DNA of 64,000 nt, taken from the NCBI RefSeq assembly GCF_030063135.1, contig NZ_JASISO010000031.1:34252-98251 (forward strand), read 5' to 3'. Made by a program: the position numbers and the translations under genes. The notes under the pieces were generated by a model. The model was not told the DNA's origin. It did not search any database and saw nothing but the letters and a program-made list of their open reading frames with translations. The stretch is from Streptomyces sp. G-G2 (GTDB lineage Bacteria > Actinomycetota > Actinomycetes > Streptomycetales > Streptomycetaceae). Position 1 is the stretch's first letter, and each line of letters begins with the position of its first letter. This document shows positions 51,797-62,947 of this stretch, piece by piece.

Positions 51797-53494
51797 ATGT
51801 CTACGCAACACGTGCAGCGCCTGTCCCGCCTCATGGTCAAGACCCTCCGAGAGGACCCGGCCGACGCGGAAACCCTCAGCCACAAGCTCCTCGTCCGCGC
51901 GGGCTACGTACGCCGCAGCTCGGCCGGAGTGTGGAGCTGGCTGCCGCTGGGCAAGCGGGTCCTGGACAACGTCTCGCGCGTCGTCCGCGAGGAGATGGAC
52001 GCCATCGGCGCCCAGGAGGTGCTGCTGCCCGCGCTGTTGCCGAAAGAGCCGTACGAGGTCAGCGGGCGCTGGACGGAGTACGGCGACCTGCTCTTCCGGC
52101 TCAAGGACCGCAAGGGCGCCGACTACCTGCTCGGCCCCACCCACGAGGAGATCTTCACCCTCGTGGTCAAGGACCAGTGCACGTCCTACAAGGACCTGCC
52201 GGTGATGCTGTACCAGATCCAGACCAAGTACCGCGACGAGGCCCGGCCGCGCTCGGGCGTACTGCGGGGCCGCGAGTTCCAGATGAAGGACTCCTACTCC
52301 TTCGACGTCAGTGACGAGGGCCTCGCCGAGTCGTACGCCCTCCACCGCGCCGCCTACCAACGGATCTTCACCCGGCTCGGGCTAGACCACCGCATCGTGT
52401 CGGCCGTCTCCGGCGCGATGGGCGGCTCCGCCTCCGAGGAGTTCCTGGCCCCGGCGGGCGCGGGCGAGGACACCTTCGCGGACTGCCCGTCATGCGACTA
52501 CGCCGCCAACACCGAAGCCGTCACCTTCGCCCTCACCCAGGCCGGGGGAGAGCACGGGCCGGTCGAGGAACTGGCCACCCCCGACACCCCGACCATCGAA
52601 TCGCTCGCCGCGCTCCTGGGCGTACCGGCCTCGGCCACGCTCAAGAACCTGCTGGTCAAGGTCGACGGCGAGATCGTGGCGATCGGCGTCCCGGGCGACC
52701 GCGAGGTGGACCTGGGCAAGCTGGGCGAGCACCTGGCCCCGGCCGTGGTCGAGCTGGTGACGGCCGAGGACTTCACCGGCCGTCCCGACCTGGTGCGCGG
52801 CTACGTCGGCCCGCAGGGCCTGGAGAAGGTCCGCTACCTCGCCGACCCCCGCGTCGCGCCCGGCACTTCGTGGGTCACCGGCGCCAACCGCGTCGACACG
52901 CACGCCCGCAACGTGGTGTGCGGGCGGGACTTCGAGGTCGACCAGTACCTCGACGTGGTGGTGGTCGAGCCGGGCGACCCCTGCCCGGCCTGCGGTACGG
53001 GGCTCCGGCTGGACCGGGCCATCGAGATCGGGCACATCTTCCAGCTGGGCCGCAAGTACGCGGACGCGTTCGGGCTCGACGTCCTCGGCAAGGAGGGCAA
53101 GCCGGTCCGGGTCACGATGGGTTCGTACGGCATCGGCGTCTCCCGGGCGGTGGCCGCCCTGGCCGAACAGACCGCCGACGAGCGGGGCCTGTGCTGGCCC
53201 GCGGAGGTCGCCCCGGCCGACGTCCACGTGGTGGCGGCGGGCAAGGCCGTGCCGCTCGCGCTCGCGGAGCAGGCGGCCGAGGCGCTGGCCGCCGCGGGGC
53301 GGCGGGTCCTGCTGGACGACCGGCCCGGCCTGTCCCCCGGGGTGAAGCTGACGGACGCCGAACTGATGGGCGTGCGCTGGATCCTTGTCGCGGGCCGCCG
53401 GTCCGCGGAGTCGGTGGTCGAACTCCAGAACCGCGCCACCGGTGTCCGCGAGGAACTCCCCCTGGCAGAGGCCCTGTCCCGCCTGACGCCGTAG
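51797..53494 (+). CDS. proS: Prolyl-tRNA synthetase
   Basis: Charges tRNA-Pro. 565 residues, the bacterial type with an inserted editing (INS/YbaK-like) domain between class II motifs 2 and 3. Motif 1 (GVWSWLPLGKRVLDNVSRVV), motif 2 (KYRDEARPRSGVLRGREFQMKD) and motif 3 (GSYGIGVSRAVAAL) are clear. The INS domain (about 230-400) carries LKNLLVKVDGE and VTGANRVDTHARNV. A C-terminal anticodon-binding domain follows. The leaderless-type -10 at 51785 suggests it has its own promoter. Confidence 0.96.
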   Translation: MSTQHVQRLSRLMVKTLREDPADAETLSHKLLVRAGYVRRSSAGVWSWLPLGKRVLDNVSRVVREEMDAIGAQEVLLPALLPKEPYEVSGRWTEYGDLLFRLKDRKGADYLLGPTHEEIFTLVVKDQCTSYKDLPVMLYQIQTKYRDEARPRSGVLRGREFQMKDSYSFDVSDEGLAESYALHRAAYQRIFTRLGLDHRIVSAVSGAMGGSASEEFLAPAGAGEDTFADCPSCDYAANTEAVTFALTQAGGEHGPVEELATPDTPTIESLAALLGVPASATLKNLLVKVDGEIVAIGVPGDREVDLGKLGEHLAPAVVELVTAEDFTGRPDLVRGYVGPQGLEKVRYLADPRVAPGTSWVTGANRVDTHARNVVCGRDFEVDQYLDVVVVEPGDPCPACGTGLRLDRAIEIGHIFQLGRKYADAFGLDVLGKEGKPVRVTMGSYGIGVSRAVAALAEQTADERGLCWPAEVAPADVHVVAAGKAVPLALAEQAAEALAAAGRRVLLDDRPGLSPGVKLTDAELMGVRWILVAGRRSAESVVELQNRATGVREELPLAEALSRLTP

Positions 53495-53551
53495 GCCCCG
53501 CCGCCGACGGGCCGGGGCAAGACCGGCCCCGCCGACGTTCGAAGACCGGCC

Positions 53552-53576
53552 CCGGCGGCGTCTGAGGCGCCGCCGG
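53552..53576. terminator. Hairpin between convergent proS and SPFH genes
   Basis: CCGGCGGCG (53552-53560) pairs with 53568-53576, 7-nt loop. AAGACCGGCCCCG occurs twice just before it (53519-53531 and 53542-53554), allowing alternative stems. Confidence 0.7.
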
Positions 53577-53623
53577 AGGCCGGTGGGGACGCTCGCGCGG
53601 GCGGGTCCGGCTCGGGCGGGCGC

Positions 53624-54523
53624 CTACCCGGCCGCGCCGCCGGGCGCGGCCGGGTCCGGGCCCCGGGCCGGGGGGTCCGTAGCGGCCGGGTCCGTCGCGG
53701 CCGGGTCCGTCGCGGCCGGGGGCGCCGCGGCCGGGGGCGCCGCGGCGGGCGGCGCCGCCGGGGGAGGGGTCGCGCGTTCCAGGAAGCGGAGGAGTTCCAC
53801 CGGGAACGGGAGGACCAGGGTGGAGTTCTTCTCCGCCGCCACCGCCACCACCGTCTGCAACAGCCTCAGTTGAAGCGCCGCCGGCTGCTCCGACATGACC
53901 TCCGCCGCCTCCGCCAGCTTCCTCGACGCCTGCAGCTCCGCATCCGCGTTGATCACCCGCGCCCGCCGCTCCCGGTCGGCCTCCGCCTGCCGGGCCATCG
54001 ACCGCTTCATCGTCTCCGGCAGCGACACGTCCTTGATCTCGACCCGGTCGATCTGCACGCCCCACCCGATCGCCGGGCTGTCGATCATCAGCTCCAGCCC
54101 CTGGTTCAGCTGCTCCCGGTTCGACAGCAGGTCGTCCAGATCGGACTTGCCGATGATCGACCGGAGCGAGGTCTGCGCCATCTGCGAGACCGCGAAACGG
54201 TAGTCCTCCACCTCGATGATCGCGTTCGCCGCGTCGACCACCTTGAAGTACACGACGGCGTCCACCCGCACCGTGACGTTGTCCCGCGTGATCCCCTCCT
54301 GCGCCGGGATCGGCATCGTCACGATCTGCATGTTGACCTTGCGCAGCCGGTCCATCCCCGGGACGACCAGGGTGAATCCGGGCCCGCGGATCCCCTGCCG
54401 CAACCGGCCGAAGCGGAACACCACACCGCGTTCGTACTGCTTCACCACCCGGGCGGCCGCGCCCAGCGCCACCCCGATACCGGCGCCCGCGGCGATCCCC
54501 GCTGTCAGCAGTTCCTGGACCAT
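53624..54523 (-). CDS. SPFH/Band 7 (slipin-type) membrane protein
   Basis: 299 residues. One N-terminal transmembrane helix (LLTAGIAAGAGIGVALGAAA), then an SPFH domain (VKQYERGVVFRFGRLR, GPGFTLVVPG, QEGITRDNVTVRVDAVVYF), a helical coiled region (AEADRERRARVINADAELQA) and a Pro/Ala/Thr/Asp tail coded by five tandem 15-bp units. Slipins form membrane-bound rings that organise lipid domains and often partner NfeD proteases; no nfeD gene is beside it. The start is ATG 54523 with AGGAGG 7 nt upstream. Confidence 0.9.
   Translation of the reverse strand: MVQELLTAGIAAGAGIGVALGAAARVVKQYERGVVFRFGRLRQGIRGPGFTLVVPGMDRLRKVNMQIVTMPIPAQEGITRDNVTVRVDAVVYFKVVDAANAIIEVEDYRFAVSQMAQTSLRSIIGKSDLDDLLSNREQLNQGLELMIDSPAIGWGVQIDRVEIKDVSLPETMKRSMARQAEADRERRARVINADAELQASRKLAEAAEVMSEQPAALQLRLLQTVVAVAAEKNSTLVLPFPVELLRFLERATPPPAAPPAAAPPAAAPPAATDPAATDPAATDPPARGPDPAAPGGAAG
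53682..53756. repeat. Five tandem 15-bp units in the SPFH tail
   Basis: Units start at 53682, 53697, 53712, 53727 and 53742, each beginning GCGGC; the first two share GCGGCCGGGTCCGTC and the next two GCGGCCGGGGGCGCC. On the minus strand they encode AATDP and APPAA pentapeptides. Confidence 0.85.
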
Positions 54524-54578
54524 GACGGCCTCCTGCCGGGCAGAACCCACTTACCTACGGTATGCCCGCCGCCCGGCC

Positions 54579-55496
54579 CTACAACCAGCCCGCGAACTCC
54601 AGCAGCAGCTCGCCGTCCCGCCGCCGCCCGGCCGCCAGCGCCCGCACCCCGGACTCCACGGCCCGGAACAGCGTCCACCCGCGCAGCCGGTCCCGGTCCA
54701 CCTCCAGCGAGTCGGCCAGCCGGTTCACCCGCCGCCGCGCCCCCGAGGCCCCCGCCGAGGTGGCGACCTGGTCCTCCAGCCGGTCCCGGCACAGCCGGGC
54801 CAGGTCGTACTCCCGGTCGCCCACCAGCGGCTCGGGGCCGACCGTGAGCCACGGCGCCCGCTCGCCCGCCAGCACCTTGCCCTGGCGGAAATTGCCGTGC
54901 AGCAGCGCCGGTTCACCCGGAGCCGCGGTCAGTTCCTCGCGGGCGTCGAGCGCGGCCCGTACCAGCTCCGCCGCCTCCGCCGGAGCCGCGGCCAGTGCCG
55001 CGCACTGGGGCCCCGTACGCTCCGCCACCGTCTCGAAGGGATGGTCCGCCGCCGGGGGCACCCACAGCCGCCGGACCGTCCCCGCCGCTTCCAGCAGCGC
55101 CTTCGCCTCGGGCAGCGAGCGCAGCGACACCTCGGGCTGGAGCCGCTCCAGCAGCAGCGCGCCGTCGTCCGGCCCGTCGTACGGCGTTCCCGGCGTGGAA
55201 TCGAGGAGCCGTACGGCGCCGAAACCGGCCCAGTGCTCCAGCGCGGCCCGCTCCCGGTCCGGCCGGGCCCGCGGCGGCGCGAGCTTCAGGGCGGCCGGGG
55301 TCCCGTCGGCGGACCGCACCAGGACGACCAGACTGCTGCGCCCGCCCGGGGCCACCACCCGCTGGGCCAGCACCTCACGCCGGGCGAGCGCCTTCCCGGT
55401 CAGCTCGGGCAACTGCCCCAGCCACTCCGCGTTCTGCGACGATTCCGGCGTCTCGCCGAGCGCCCGGACAAGCCGCTCAGGCGGTTCGAAAGCCAT
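54579..55496 (-). CDS. APH-fold phosphotransferase family protein, probable pseudokinase
   Basis: 305 residues, aminoglycoside/hydroxyurea phosphotransferase (APH(6)-like) family. The N-lobe has AALKLAPPRARPDRERAALE, a plausible ATP Lys. The catalytic loop that should read HGDxxxxN reads HGNFRQGKVL: the base Asp is Asn202 and the Mg-binding Asn is Lys. The following IDP motif is VGP (219-221), so the metal Asp is also missing. Three essential positions are lost while the gene remains otherwise intact, so it is not decaying; it may bind a ligand or regulate. It lies between an SPFH gene and a DUF4439 gene on the same strand. Confidence 0.82.
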   Translation of the reverse strand: MAFEPPERLVRALGETPESSQNAEWLGQLPELTGKALARREVLAQRVVAPGGRSSLVVLVRSADGTPAALKLAPPRARPDRERAALEHWAGFGAVRLLDSTPGTPYDGPDDGALLLERLQPEVSLRSLPEAKALLEAAGTVRRLWVPPAADHPFETVAERTGPQCAALAAAPAEAAELVRAALDAREELTAAPGEPALLHGNFRQGKVLAGERAPWLTVGPEPLVGDREYDLARLCRDRLEDQVATSAGASGARRRVNRLADSLEVDRDRLRGWTLFRAVESGVRALAAGRRRDGELLLEFAGWL

Positions 55497-55512
55497 GCGT
55501 GCGTGATCCCCT

Positions 55513-56001
55513 TCAGCTGTTGCGGGCTCGTTCAGCGCGTTCCGTGAGCCCAGGGAAGGCTACGCCGCCGCCGCGCCAGCGTGCCGCGCGGACGGCCGCG
55601 GCGCTCAGCGAGTCGGCCGCCTCGCGGCGCAGCGGGCCGTCCGCCGCCCGCACCAGATCGGAGTACGCCCCCGCCACCCGGTCCTCGATCTCGGCGGCCA
55701 GCCGCTCGGCGTCCGCCGGGGTGCGCACCAGGAACGGCAGGGCGTAGGCGGCCTCCGCGGGCTGCGGGGATCCGCCCAGGTCACGCACGGTGCGGCTGAG
55801 GGTGTCGCGCCGGGCGAGATGGACCCCGTACGCGTCCCGGGCCTCGGTGGCGCGTTCGGCGGCGATCCGGGCCCCGATCACCCCGTAGCCGTAGACGGCC
55901 GCGTGCTCCGCGGCCAGCACGCTCTGCGCGGCCGTCAGGGCGCGGCCACCGCCCCGGGTGGGTTCCGGCGCGCCCTGCGTTAGTGTCGCGGCCCTCGTCA
56001 C
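55513..56001 (-). CDS. DUF4439 (ferritin-like) domain protein
   Basis: 162 residues, mostly helical. An AEHAAVYGYGVIGAR helix and a YSDLVRAADGPLRREAADS helix give the four-helix ferritin-like layout. A full di-iron set is not obvious, so metal binding is uncertain. The start is GTG 56001, overlapping the stop of the upstream lipoprotein gene (GTGA), so the pair is translationally coupled and probably works together at the membrane. Confidence 0.8.
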   Translation of the reverse strand: MTRAATLTQGAPEPTRGGGRALTAAQSVLAAEHAAVYGYGVIGARIAAERATEARDAYGVHLARRDTLSRTVRDLGGSPQPAEAAYALPFLVRTPADAERLAAEIEDRVAGAYSDLVRAADGPLRREAADSLSAAAVRAARWRGGGVAFPGLTERAERARNS

Positions 56002-56567
56002 GCCTTGCCTCCGGGGTTCGAGGTGAGCAGGTAGGTGTGCACGGCGCCGCAGGCGGCCACCGACGCGAGCAGCCGGGCCAGCTCGCCGGAGGTGCCCGCG
56101 AGGGCGATCTTCCGGGCCTCGGCCAGGTCCCGTTCGGCGTCCGCGAGGGCGGTCAGCGCCTCCGCGGGCTGCGCGGGCACCGGCGCGGCGCTCTTCGCGG
56201 CCGGCTTCCCGGCGGTGTTCGCGGTGGTTCCAGCCGCTCCGGCGGCCGTACCGGGCGCGGCGGAACCGGACCCGGAGGGCGAGGGCGTCGGCGTCGGTGC
56301 CTCGCCGTCGGGGGCCAGCGCCCCGGCGTGCGCGGCCACCGACGAGCGCAGCGGGGCGAGCCGCTCGGCCAGCGGGGGGTGGGCGGCGATGGTGGCGTCA
56401 TAACGTTCCAGCAGCAATTCACTGTCCCGGACGGCGGCCGCCCGGATGGGCCGCTCGGGTGGAGCCTCGGCGTCCCCGGCGGCCGGGCCACCGCCCGAGC
56501 ACCCGGTGAGCAGGGCGGCACCGGCCGCACCAGCGGCTCCGCCCAGCAGGCTCCTTCGCGAAGGCAT
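55998..56567 (-). CDS. Hypothetical Tat-type lipoprotein
   Basis: 189 residues from ATG 56567. Twin-arginine signal MPSRRSLLGGAAGAAG and lipobox C23 (ALLTGC). A helical domain (RDSELLLERYDATIAAHPPL) is followed by a Ser/Gly/Pro/Ala linker, then a second helical part (ALTALADAERDLAEARKIAL). The helical, Glu-rich pattern resembles its DUF4439 neighbour, perhaps a split ferritin-like pair. The start could be further upstream, but the Tat signal fits this ATG. Confidence 0.72.
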   Translation of the reverse strand: MPSRRSLLGGAAGAAGAALLTGCSGGGPAAGDAEAPPERPIRAAAVRDSELLLERYDATIAAHPPLAERLAPLRSSVAAHAGALAPDGEAPTPTPSPSGSGSAAPGTAAGAAGTTANTAGKPAAKSAAPVPAQPAEALTALADAERDLAEARKIALAGTSGELARLLASVAACGAVHTYLLTSNPGGKA

Positions 56568-56757
56568 GGTCCAGGGCACGGCGACGTCCTCGGTGGTCAC
56601 GGCGGGCAGAGGCGGGGGACAGGCAGTGATCACGGTACCCGGGGCCCGGTCCACAGCGCGGACGGCAACACCCCTCGCGACCGGATACCCTGTGGACCTG
56701 ACACGCGACACACGCGGCGGAAACCACAACAGCACACGCGGCCGAGGAGTCACCCGG

Positions 56758-57270
56758 ATGAGCACCACCCAGAGCGACAGGCTGCGCGCATTGCTGGAGC
56801 CGCTCGTCGCCGCCCAGGACCTGGACCTCGAGGACATCGAGCTGTCCAAGGCGGGCAAGCGCCGGATGCTGCGCGTCATCGTGGACTCCGACGAGGGTGT
56901 GGAGCTGGACACCTGCGCCGAGTTGAGCCGCGTGATCTCCGAGACGCTGGACGAGTCCGACGCCATGGGCGAGGACGAGTACGTCCTGGAAGTGAGTTCG
57001 CCGGGCGCCGACCGCCCGCTGAGCGAGCACCGTCACTACCTCCGGGCGATCGGCCGCCTCGTGAAGTTCCAGCTCTCCGGCGAGGGGGAGAAGGGCGCCG
57101 GGGAACTGGTCGCCCGCATCCTCGACGTCGACGACGAGGGCATGGACCTCGAAGTACCGGGCGTGAAGGGCCGCAAGGCGACCGCCCGCCGCATCGCGTT
57201 CACCGACATCGCCAAGGCGCGTGTCGAAATCGAGTTCAACCGCAAGGACAAGAAGGAAGAGGAGGCGTAG
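56758..57270 (+). CDS. rimP: Ribosome maturation factor RimP
   Basis: 170 residues. Assists 30S assembly, mainly the S12 region. The N-terminal domain has LEPLVAAQDLDLEDIELSKAGKRR with MLRVIVDSD, then GVELDTCAELSRVISETLDE; the conserved VSSPGADRPL precedes the C-terminal SH3-like barrel. The start is ATG 56758 with GAGGAG 56744-56749 at 8 nt. First gene of the nusA operon; nusA starts 2 nt after its stop. A TACCCT box near 56685 may be the operon -10. Confidence 0.95.
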   Translation: MSTTQSDRLRALLEPLVAAQDLDLEDIELSKAGKRRMLRVIVDSDEGVELDTCAELSRVISETLDESDAMGEDEYVLEVSSPGADRPLSEHRHYLRAIGRLVKFQLSGEGEKGAGELVARILDVDDEGMDLEVPGVKGRKATARRIAFTDIAKARVEIEFNRKDKKEEEA

Positions 57271-57272
57271 CC

Positions 57273-58283
57273 GTGGACATCGACATGAGTGCCCTGCGGG
57301 GCCTGGTCCGGGAGAAGGAGATCTCCTTCGACCTGCTGGTCGAGGCGATCGAGTCCGCTCTCCTCATCGCGTACCACCGCACCGAGGGAAGCTTCCGGCG
57401 CGCCCGCGTCGAGCTGGACCGCACCAACGGCCACGTGGTCGTGTGGGCGAAGGAGGACCCGCGGGATCTGGAGGAGGGCCAGGAGCCCAAGGAGTTCGAC
57501 GACACCCCGTCGGACTTCGGCCGGATCGCCGCCACCACCGCCAAGCAGGTGATCCTGCAGCGTCTGCGCGACGCGCAGGACGACCAGACCTTCGGCGAGT
57601 TCCTCGGCCGTGAGGGCGACGTCATCACCGGCGTGGTCCAGCAGGGCAAGGACCCCAAGAACGTGCTGGTCGACATCGGCAAGATGGAGGCCATGCTGCC
57701 GGTGCAGGAGCAGGTGCCGGGCGAGGAGTACACCCACGGCCTGCGTCTTCGGACGTACGTCGTCCGGGTGGCCAAGGGTGTCCGCGGCCCGTCCGTGACC
57801 CTCTCGCGCACCCATCCCAACCTGGTGAAGAAGCTCTTCGCGCTGGAGGTTCCGGAGATCGCCGACGGCAGCGTCGAGATCTGCGCGATCGCCCGCGAGG
57901 CCGGTCACCGCACCAAGATCGCCGTCCGGTCCACCCGCTCCGGCCTGAACCCGAAGGGCGCCTGCATCGGCCCGATGGGCAGCCGCGTGCGCAACGTGAT
58001 GGCCGAACTGCACGGCGAGAAGATCGACATCGTCGACTGGTCGGACGACCCGGCGGAGATGGTCGCGAACGCGCTGTCACCCGCCAGGGTGAGCGAGGTC
58101 GAGGTCGTCGACTGGGACACCCGTTCCGCCCGGGTGATCGTGCCCGACTACCAGCTGTCGCTGGCCATCGGCAAGGAGGGCCAGAACGCCCGCCTCGCCG
58201 CGCGGCTCACCGGCTGGCGCATCGACATCCGTTCCGACACGGAGCAGCCGTCCGACGGCGGCTCCGGCCGCGACGGGGAATAA
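57273..58283 (+). CDS. nusA: Transcription termination/antitermination factor NusA
   Basis: 336 residues: an N-terminal RNA-polymerase-binding domain (VDIDMSALRGLVREKEISFD), S1 domain (GDVITGVVQQGKDPKNVLVD), KH1 (GLNPKGACIGPMGSRVRNV) and KH2 (LAIGKEGQNARLAARLTGWR). The C-terminal acidic repeats of the E. coli protein are absent, as usual in actinobacteria. It modulates pausing, termination and rRNA antitermination. The start is GTG 57273 with GGAGG 57261-57265 inside the end of rimP. A strong hairpin follows, which NusA could itself act on. Confidence 0.96.
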   Translation: MDIDMSALRGLVREKEISFDLLVEAIESALLIAYHRTEGSFRRARVELDRTNGHVVVWAKEDPRDLEEGQEPKEFDDTPSDFGRIAATTAKQVILQRLRDAQDDQTFGEFLGREGDVITGVVQQGKDPKNVLVDIGKMEAMLPVQEQVPGEEYTHGLRLRTYVVRVAKGVRGPSVTLSRTHPNLVKKLFALEVPEIADGSVEICAIAREAGHRTKIAVRSTRSGLNPKGACIGPMGSRVRNVMAELHGEKIDIVDWSDDPAEMVANALSPARVSEVEVVDWDTRSARVIVPDYQLSLAIGKEGQNARLAARLTGWRIDIRSDTEQPSDGGSGRDGE

Positions 58284-58287
58284 ACCG

Positions 58288-58315
58288 CTACCGGCCGGAG
58301 GTTCCCGGCCGGTAG
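58288..58315 (+). terminator. Hairpin between nusA and ylxR
   Basis: CTACCGGCCGG (58288-58298) pairs perfectly with 58305-58315, 6-nt loop, no U-tract, starting 5 nt after the nusA stop. Terminator or attenuator inside the operon. Confidence 0.75.
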
Positions 58316-58381
58316 ACAGGTGATAACACGACGACGTCCGTTCGATTTCTCGCCCGTACGGGTGAGGTCGGTGCGGGGAGG

Positions 58382-58387
58382 TAGACT
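58382..58387 (+). promoter_or_regulatory. Candidate -10 box (leaderless) for ylxR
   Basis: TAGACT ends 5 nt before GTG 58393; no ribosome binding site is present. It would give ylxR-infB a promoter separate from rimP-nusA. Confidence 0.5.
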
Positions 58388-58392
58388 TAAGC

Positions 58393-58665
58393 GTGTCTGG
58401 CCGGACGCATGCCCGCGCATGCCCTGAACGCACCTGTGTGGGGTGCCGGGAGCGAGCGGCCAAGAACGACCTGCTGCGCATCGTGGCGGTAGGGGACGCA
58501 TGCGTCCCCGATCCTCGCGGTACGCTGCCCGGCCGGGGTGCATATGTGCACCCCGCCGTGGTCTGCCTCGACCAAGCGGTACGCCGACGCGCGTTCCCCA
58601 GGGCCTTCAAGTCCTCGGGAGCGTTCGACACGGCGAAGCTGCGCAAGGCCGTAGAAGGGCCGTAG
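58393..58665 (+). CDS. ylxR: YlxR (DUF448) RNA-binding protein
   Basis: 90 residues. The YlxR signature is intact: RTCVGCRERAAKNDLLRIV, then GRGAYVHPAVVCLDQAVRRR and AFPRAFK. The protein sits between nusA and infB across many Gram-positives. It is a basic RNA-binding protein, and from memory the B. subtilis homologue (RnpM) is reported to modulate RNase P. The GTG 58393 start has no ribosome binding site but a -10 box directly upstream. Confidence 0.92.
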   Translation: MSGRTHARACPERTCVGCRERAAKNDLLRIVAVGDACVPDPRGTLPGRGAYVHPAVVCLDQAVRRRAFPRAFKSSGAFDTAKLRKAVEGP

Positions 58666-58750
58666 AGGCACAGCGCAAGAACAGAAAGCAGTACGGCACG
58701 GATGCCCCGTGCGGTCAGGTACCTCGCGAGTTGGAAGTAGGTCGAGATTG

Positions 58751-58783
58751 CGATGAGCACTCGATGAGTACGCGATGAGTACG
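58751..58783. repeat. Three tandem 11-bp units upstream of infB
   Basis: CGATGAGCACT, CGATGAGTACG, CGATGAGTACG in succession, an 11-bp period close to one helical turn, 50 nt before the infB start. Confidence 0.85.
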
Positions 58784-58832
58784 CCCATGAAGTAGCGACG
58801 GTCCGGCGTAACCCGGACCTAAAAGGAGCGAA

Positions 58833-62018
<3,186 letters not shown>

Positions 62019-62055
62019 GCACGTGGCGGTTCGTACCGTGTCGTAACTCGTAGTA

Positions 62056-62094
62056 CCGGGGCCGGTCGGCGGAATATCCGTCGATCGGCCCCGG
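62056..62094 (+). terminator. Terminator after infB
   Basis: CCGGGGCCGGTCG (62056-62068) pairs with 62082-62094 with one G-U; an inner CGGA/TCCG extends the stem. Confidence 0.8.
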
Positions 62095-62179
62095 CCGTTG
62101 CGTGTACGGTTCTGGTGTCCCTGCCGAGCGACGGCCCGGCAGGTCACCTAACCCGAACCGGCGGGACATCCGGAACTAC

Positions 62180-62473
62180 ATGTACGTGGGGACTCTGTCC
62201 TTCGATGTGCTCCTCGGCGATGTTCATTCGCTGAAGGAGAAACGCTCCGTCGTCCGGCCCATCGTCGCCGAGCTCCAGCGCAAGTTCTCTGTGAGCGCGG
62301 CCGAAGTGGGCGATCAGGACCTGCACCGCAGGGCCGAAATCGGGGTCGCTCTGGTGGCCGGGGACACGGGGTTCCTGTCGGACGTGCTGGACCGCTGTGA
62401 GCGGCTGGTGGCGGCACGTCCGGAAGTGGAGCTGCTGTCGGTACGACGGCGGATCCACGGTGATGACGACTGA
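62180..62473 (+). CDS. DUF503 domain-containing protein (YlxP-like)
   Basis: 97 residues from ATG 62180. MYVGTLSFDVLLGDVHSLKE, then KRSVVRPIVAELQRKFSVSA and EVGDQDLHRRAEIG are the DUF503 pattern found between infB and rbfA in many bacteria. Small ferredoxin-like alpha/beta fold; function unknown, probably linked to ribosome assembly by context. The frame is open 26 codons upstream but starts there would cross the gap. rbfA begins 28 nt later. Confidence 0.9.
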   Translation: MYVGTLSFDVLLGDVHSLKEKRSVVRPIVAELQRKFSVSAAEVGDQDLHRRAEIGVALVAGDTGFLSDVLDRCERLVAARPEVELLSVRRRIHGDDD

Positions 62474-62500
62474 CTGCAAGGAAAAGAAGGAGACGGACCA

Positions 62501-62947
62501 GTGGCCGACAACGCGCGCGCTAAGAAGCTGGCGGACCTCATTCGGGAGGTGGTCGCCCAGAAGCTCCAGCGTGGAGTCAAGGACCCGCGTCTCGGAACGC
62601 ACGTGACGATCACCGACACCCGGGTCACCGGTGACCTGCGGGAGGCCACGGTCTTCTACACGGTGTACGGCGACGACGAGGACCGGGCCAGTGCGGCCGC
62701 CGGACTGGAGAGCGCCAAGGGCGTTCTGCGCTCGGCGGTCGGTCAGGCGGCCGGTACCAAGTTCACCCCCACGCTGACCTTCGTGGCGGACGCCCTCCCG
62801 GAGAACGCCAAGACCATCGAGGAACTCCTCGACAAGGTCCGCGCCTCCGACGCCCAGGTGCGCGAGGCGTCCTCGGGCGCCACGTTCGCGGGCGAGGCCG
62901 ACCCGTACAAGAAGCCGGGCGAGGACGAGGACGCAGCCGCGGAATGA
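62501..62947 (+). CDS. rbfA: Ribosome-binding factor A
   Basis: 148 residues. KH-fold protein for late 16S 5'-end maturation and cold adaptation. Signatures: ADNARAKKLADLIREVVAQK, VKDPRLGTHVTITDTRVTGD and GTKFTPTLTFVADALPE. The C-terminal ~30 residues form an acidic tail. The start is GTG 62501 with AAGGAGA just upstream. The stop overlaps the truB start (ATGA). Confidence 0.95.
   Translation: MADNARAKKLADLIREVVAQKLQRGVKDPRLGTHVTITDTRVTGDLREATVFYTVYGDDEDRASAAAGLESAKGVLRSAVGQAAGTKFTPTLTFVADALPENAKTIEELLDKVRASDAQVREASSGATFAGEADPYKKPGEDEDAAAE

Noticed and set aside
54579..55496. Aminoglycoside resistance kinase
   Set aside because: Catalytic Asp and metal ligands are replaced, so enzyme activity is unlikely.
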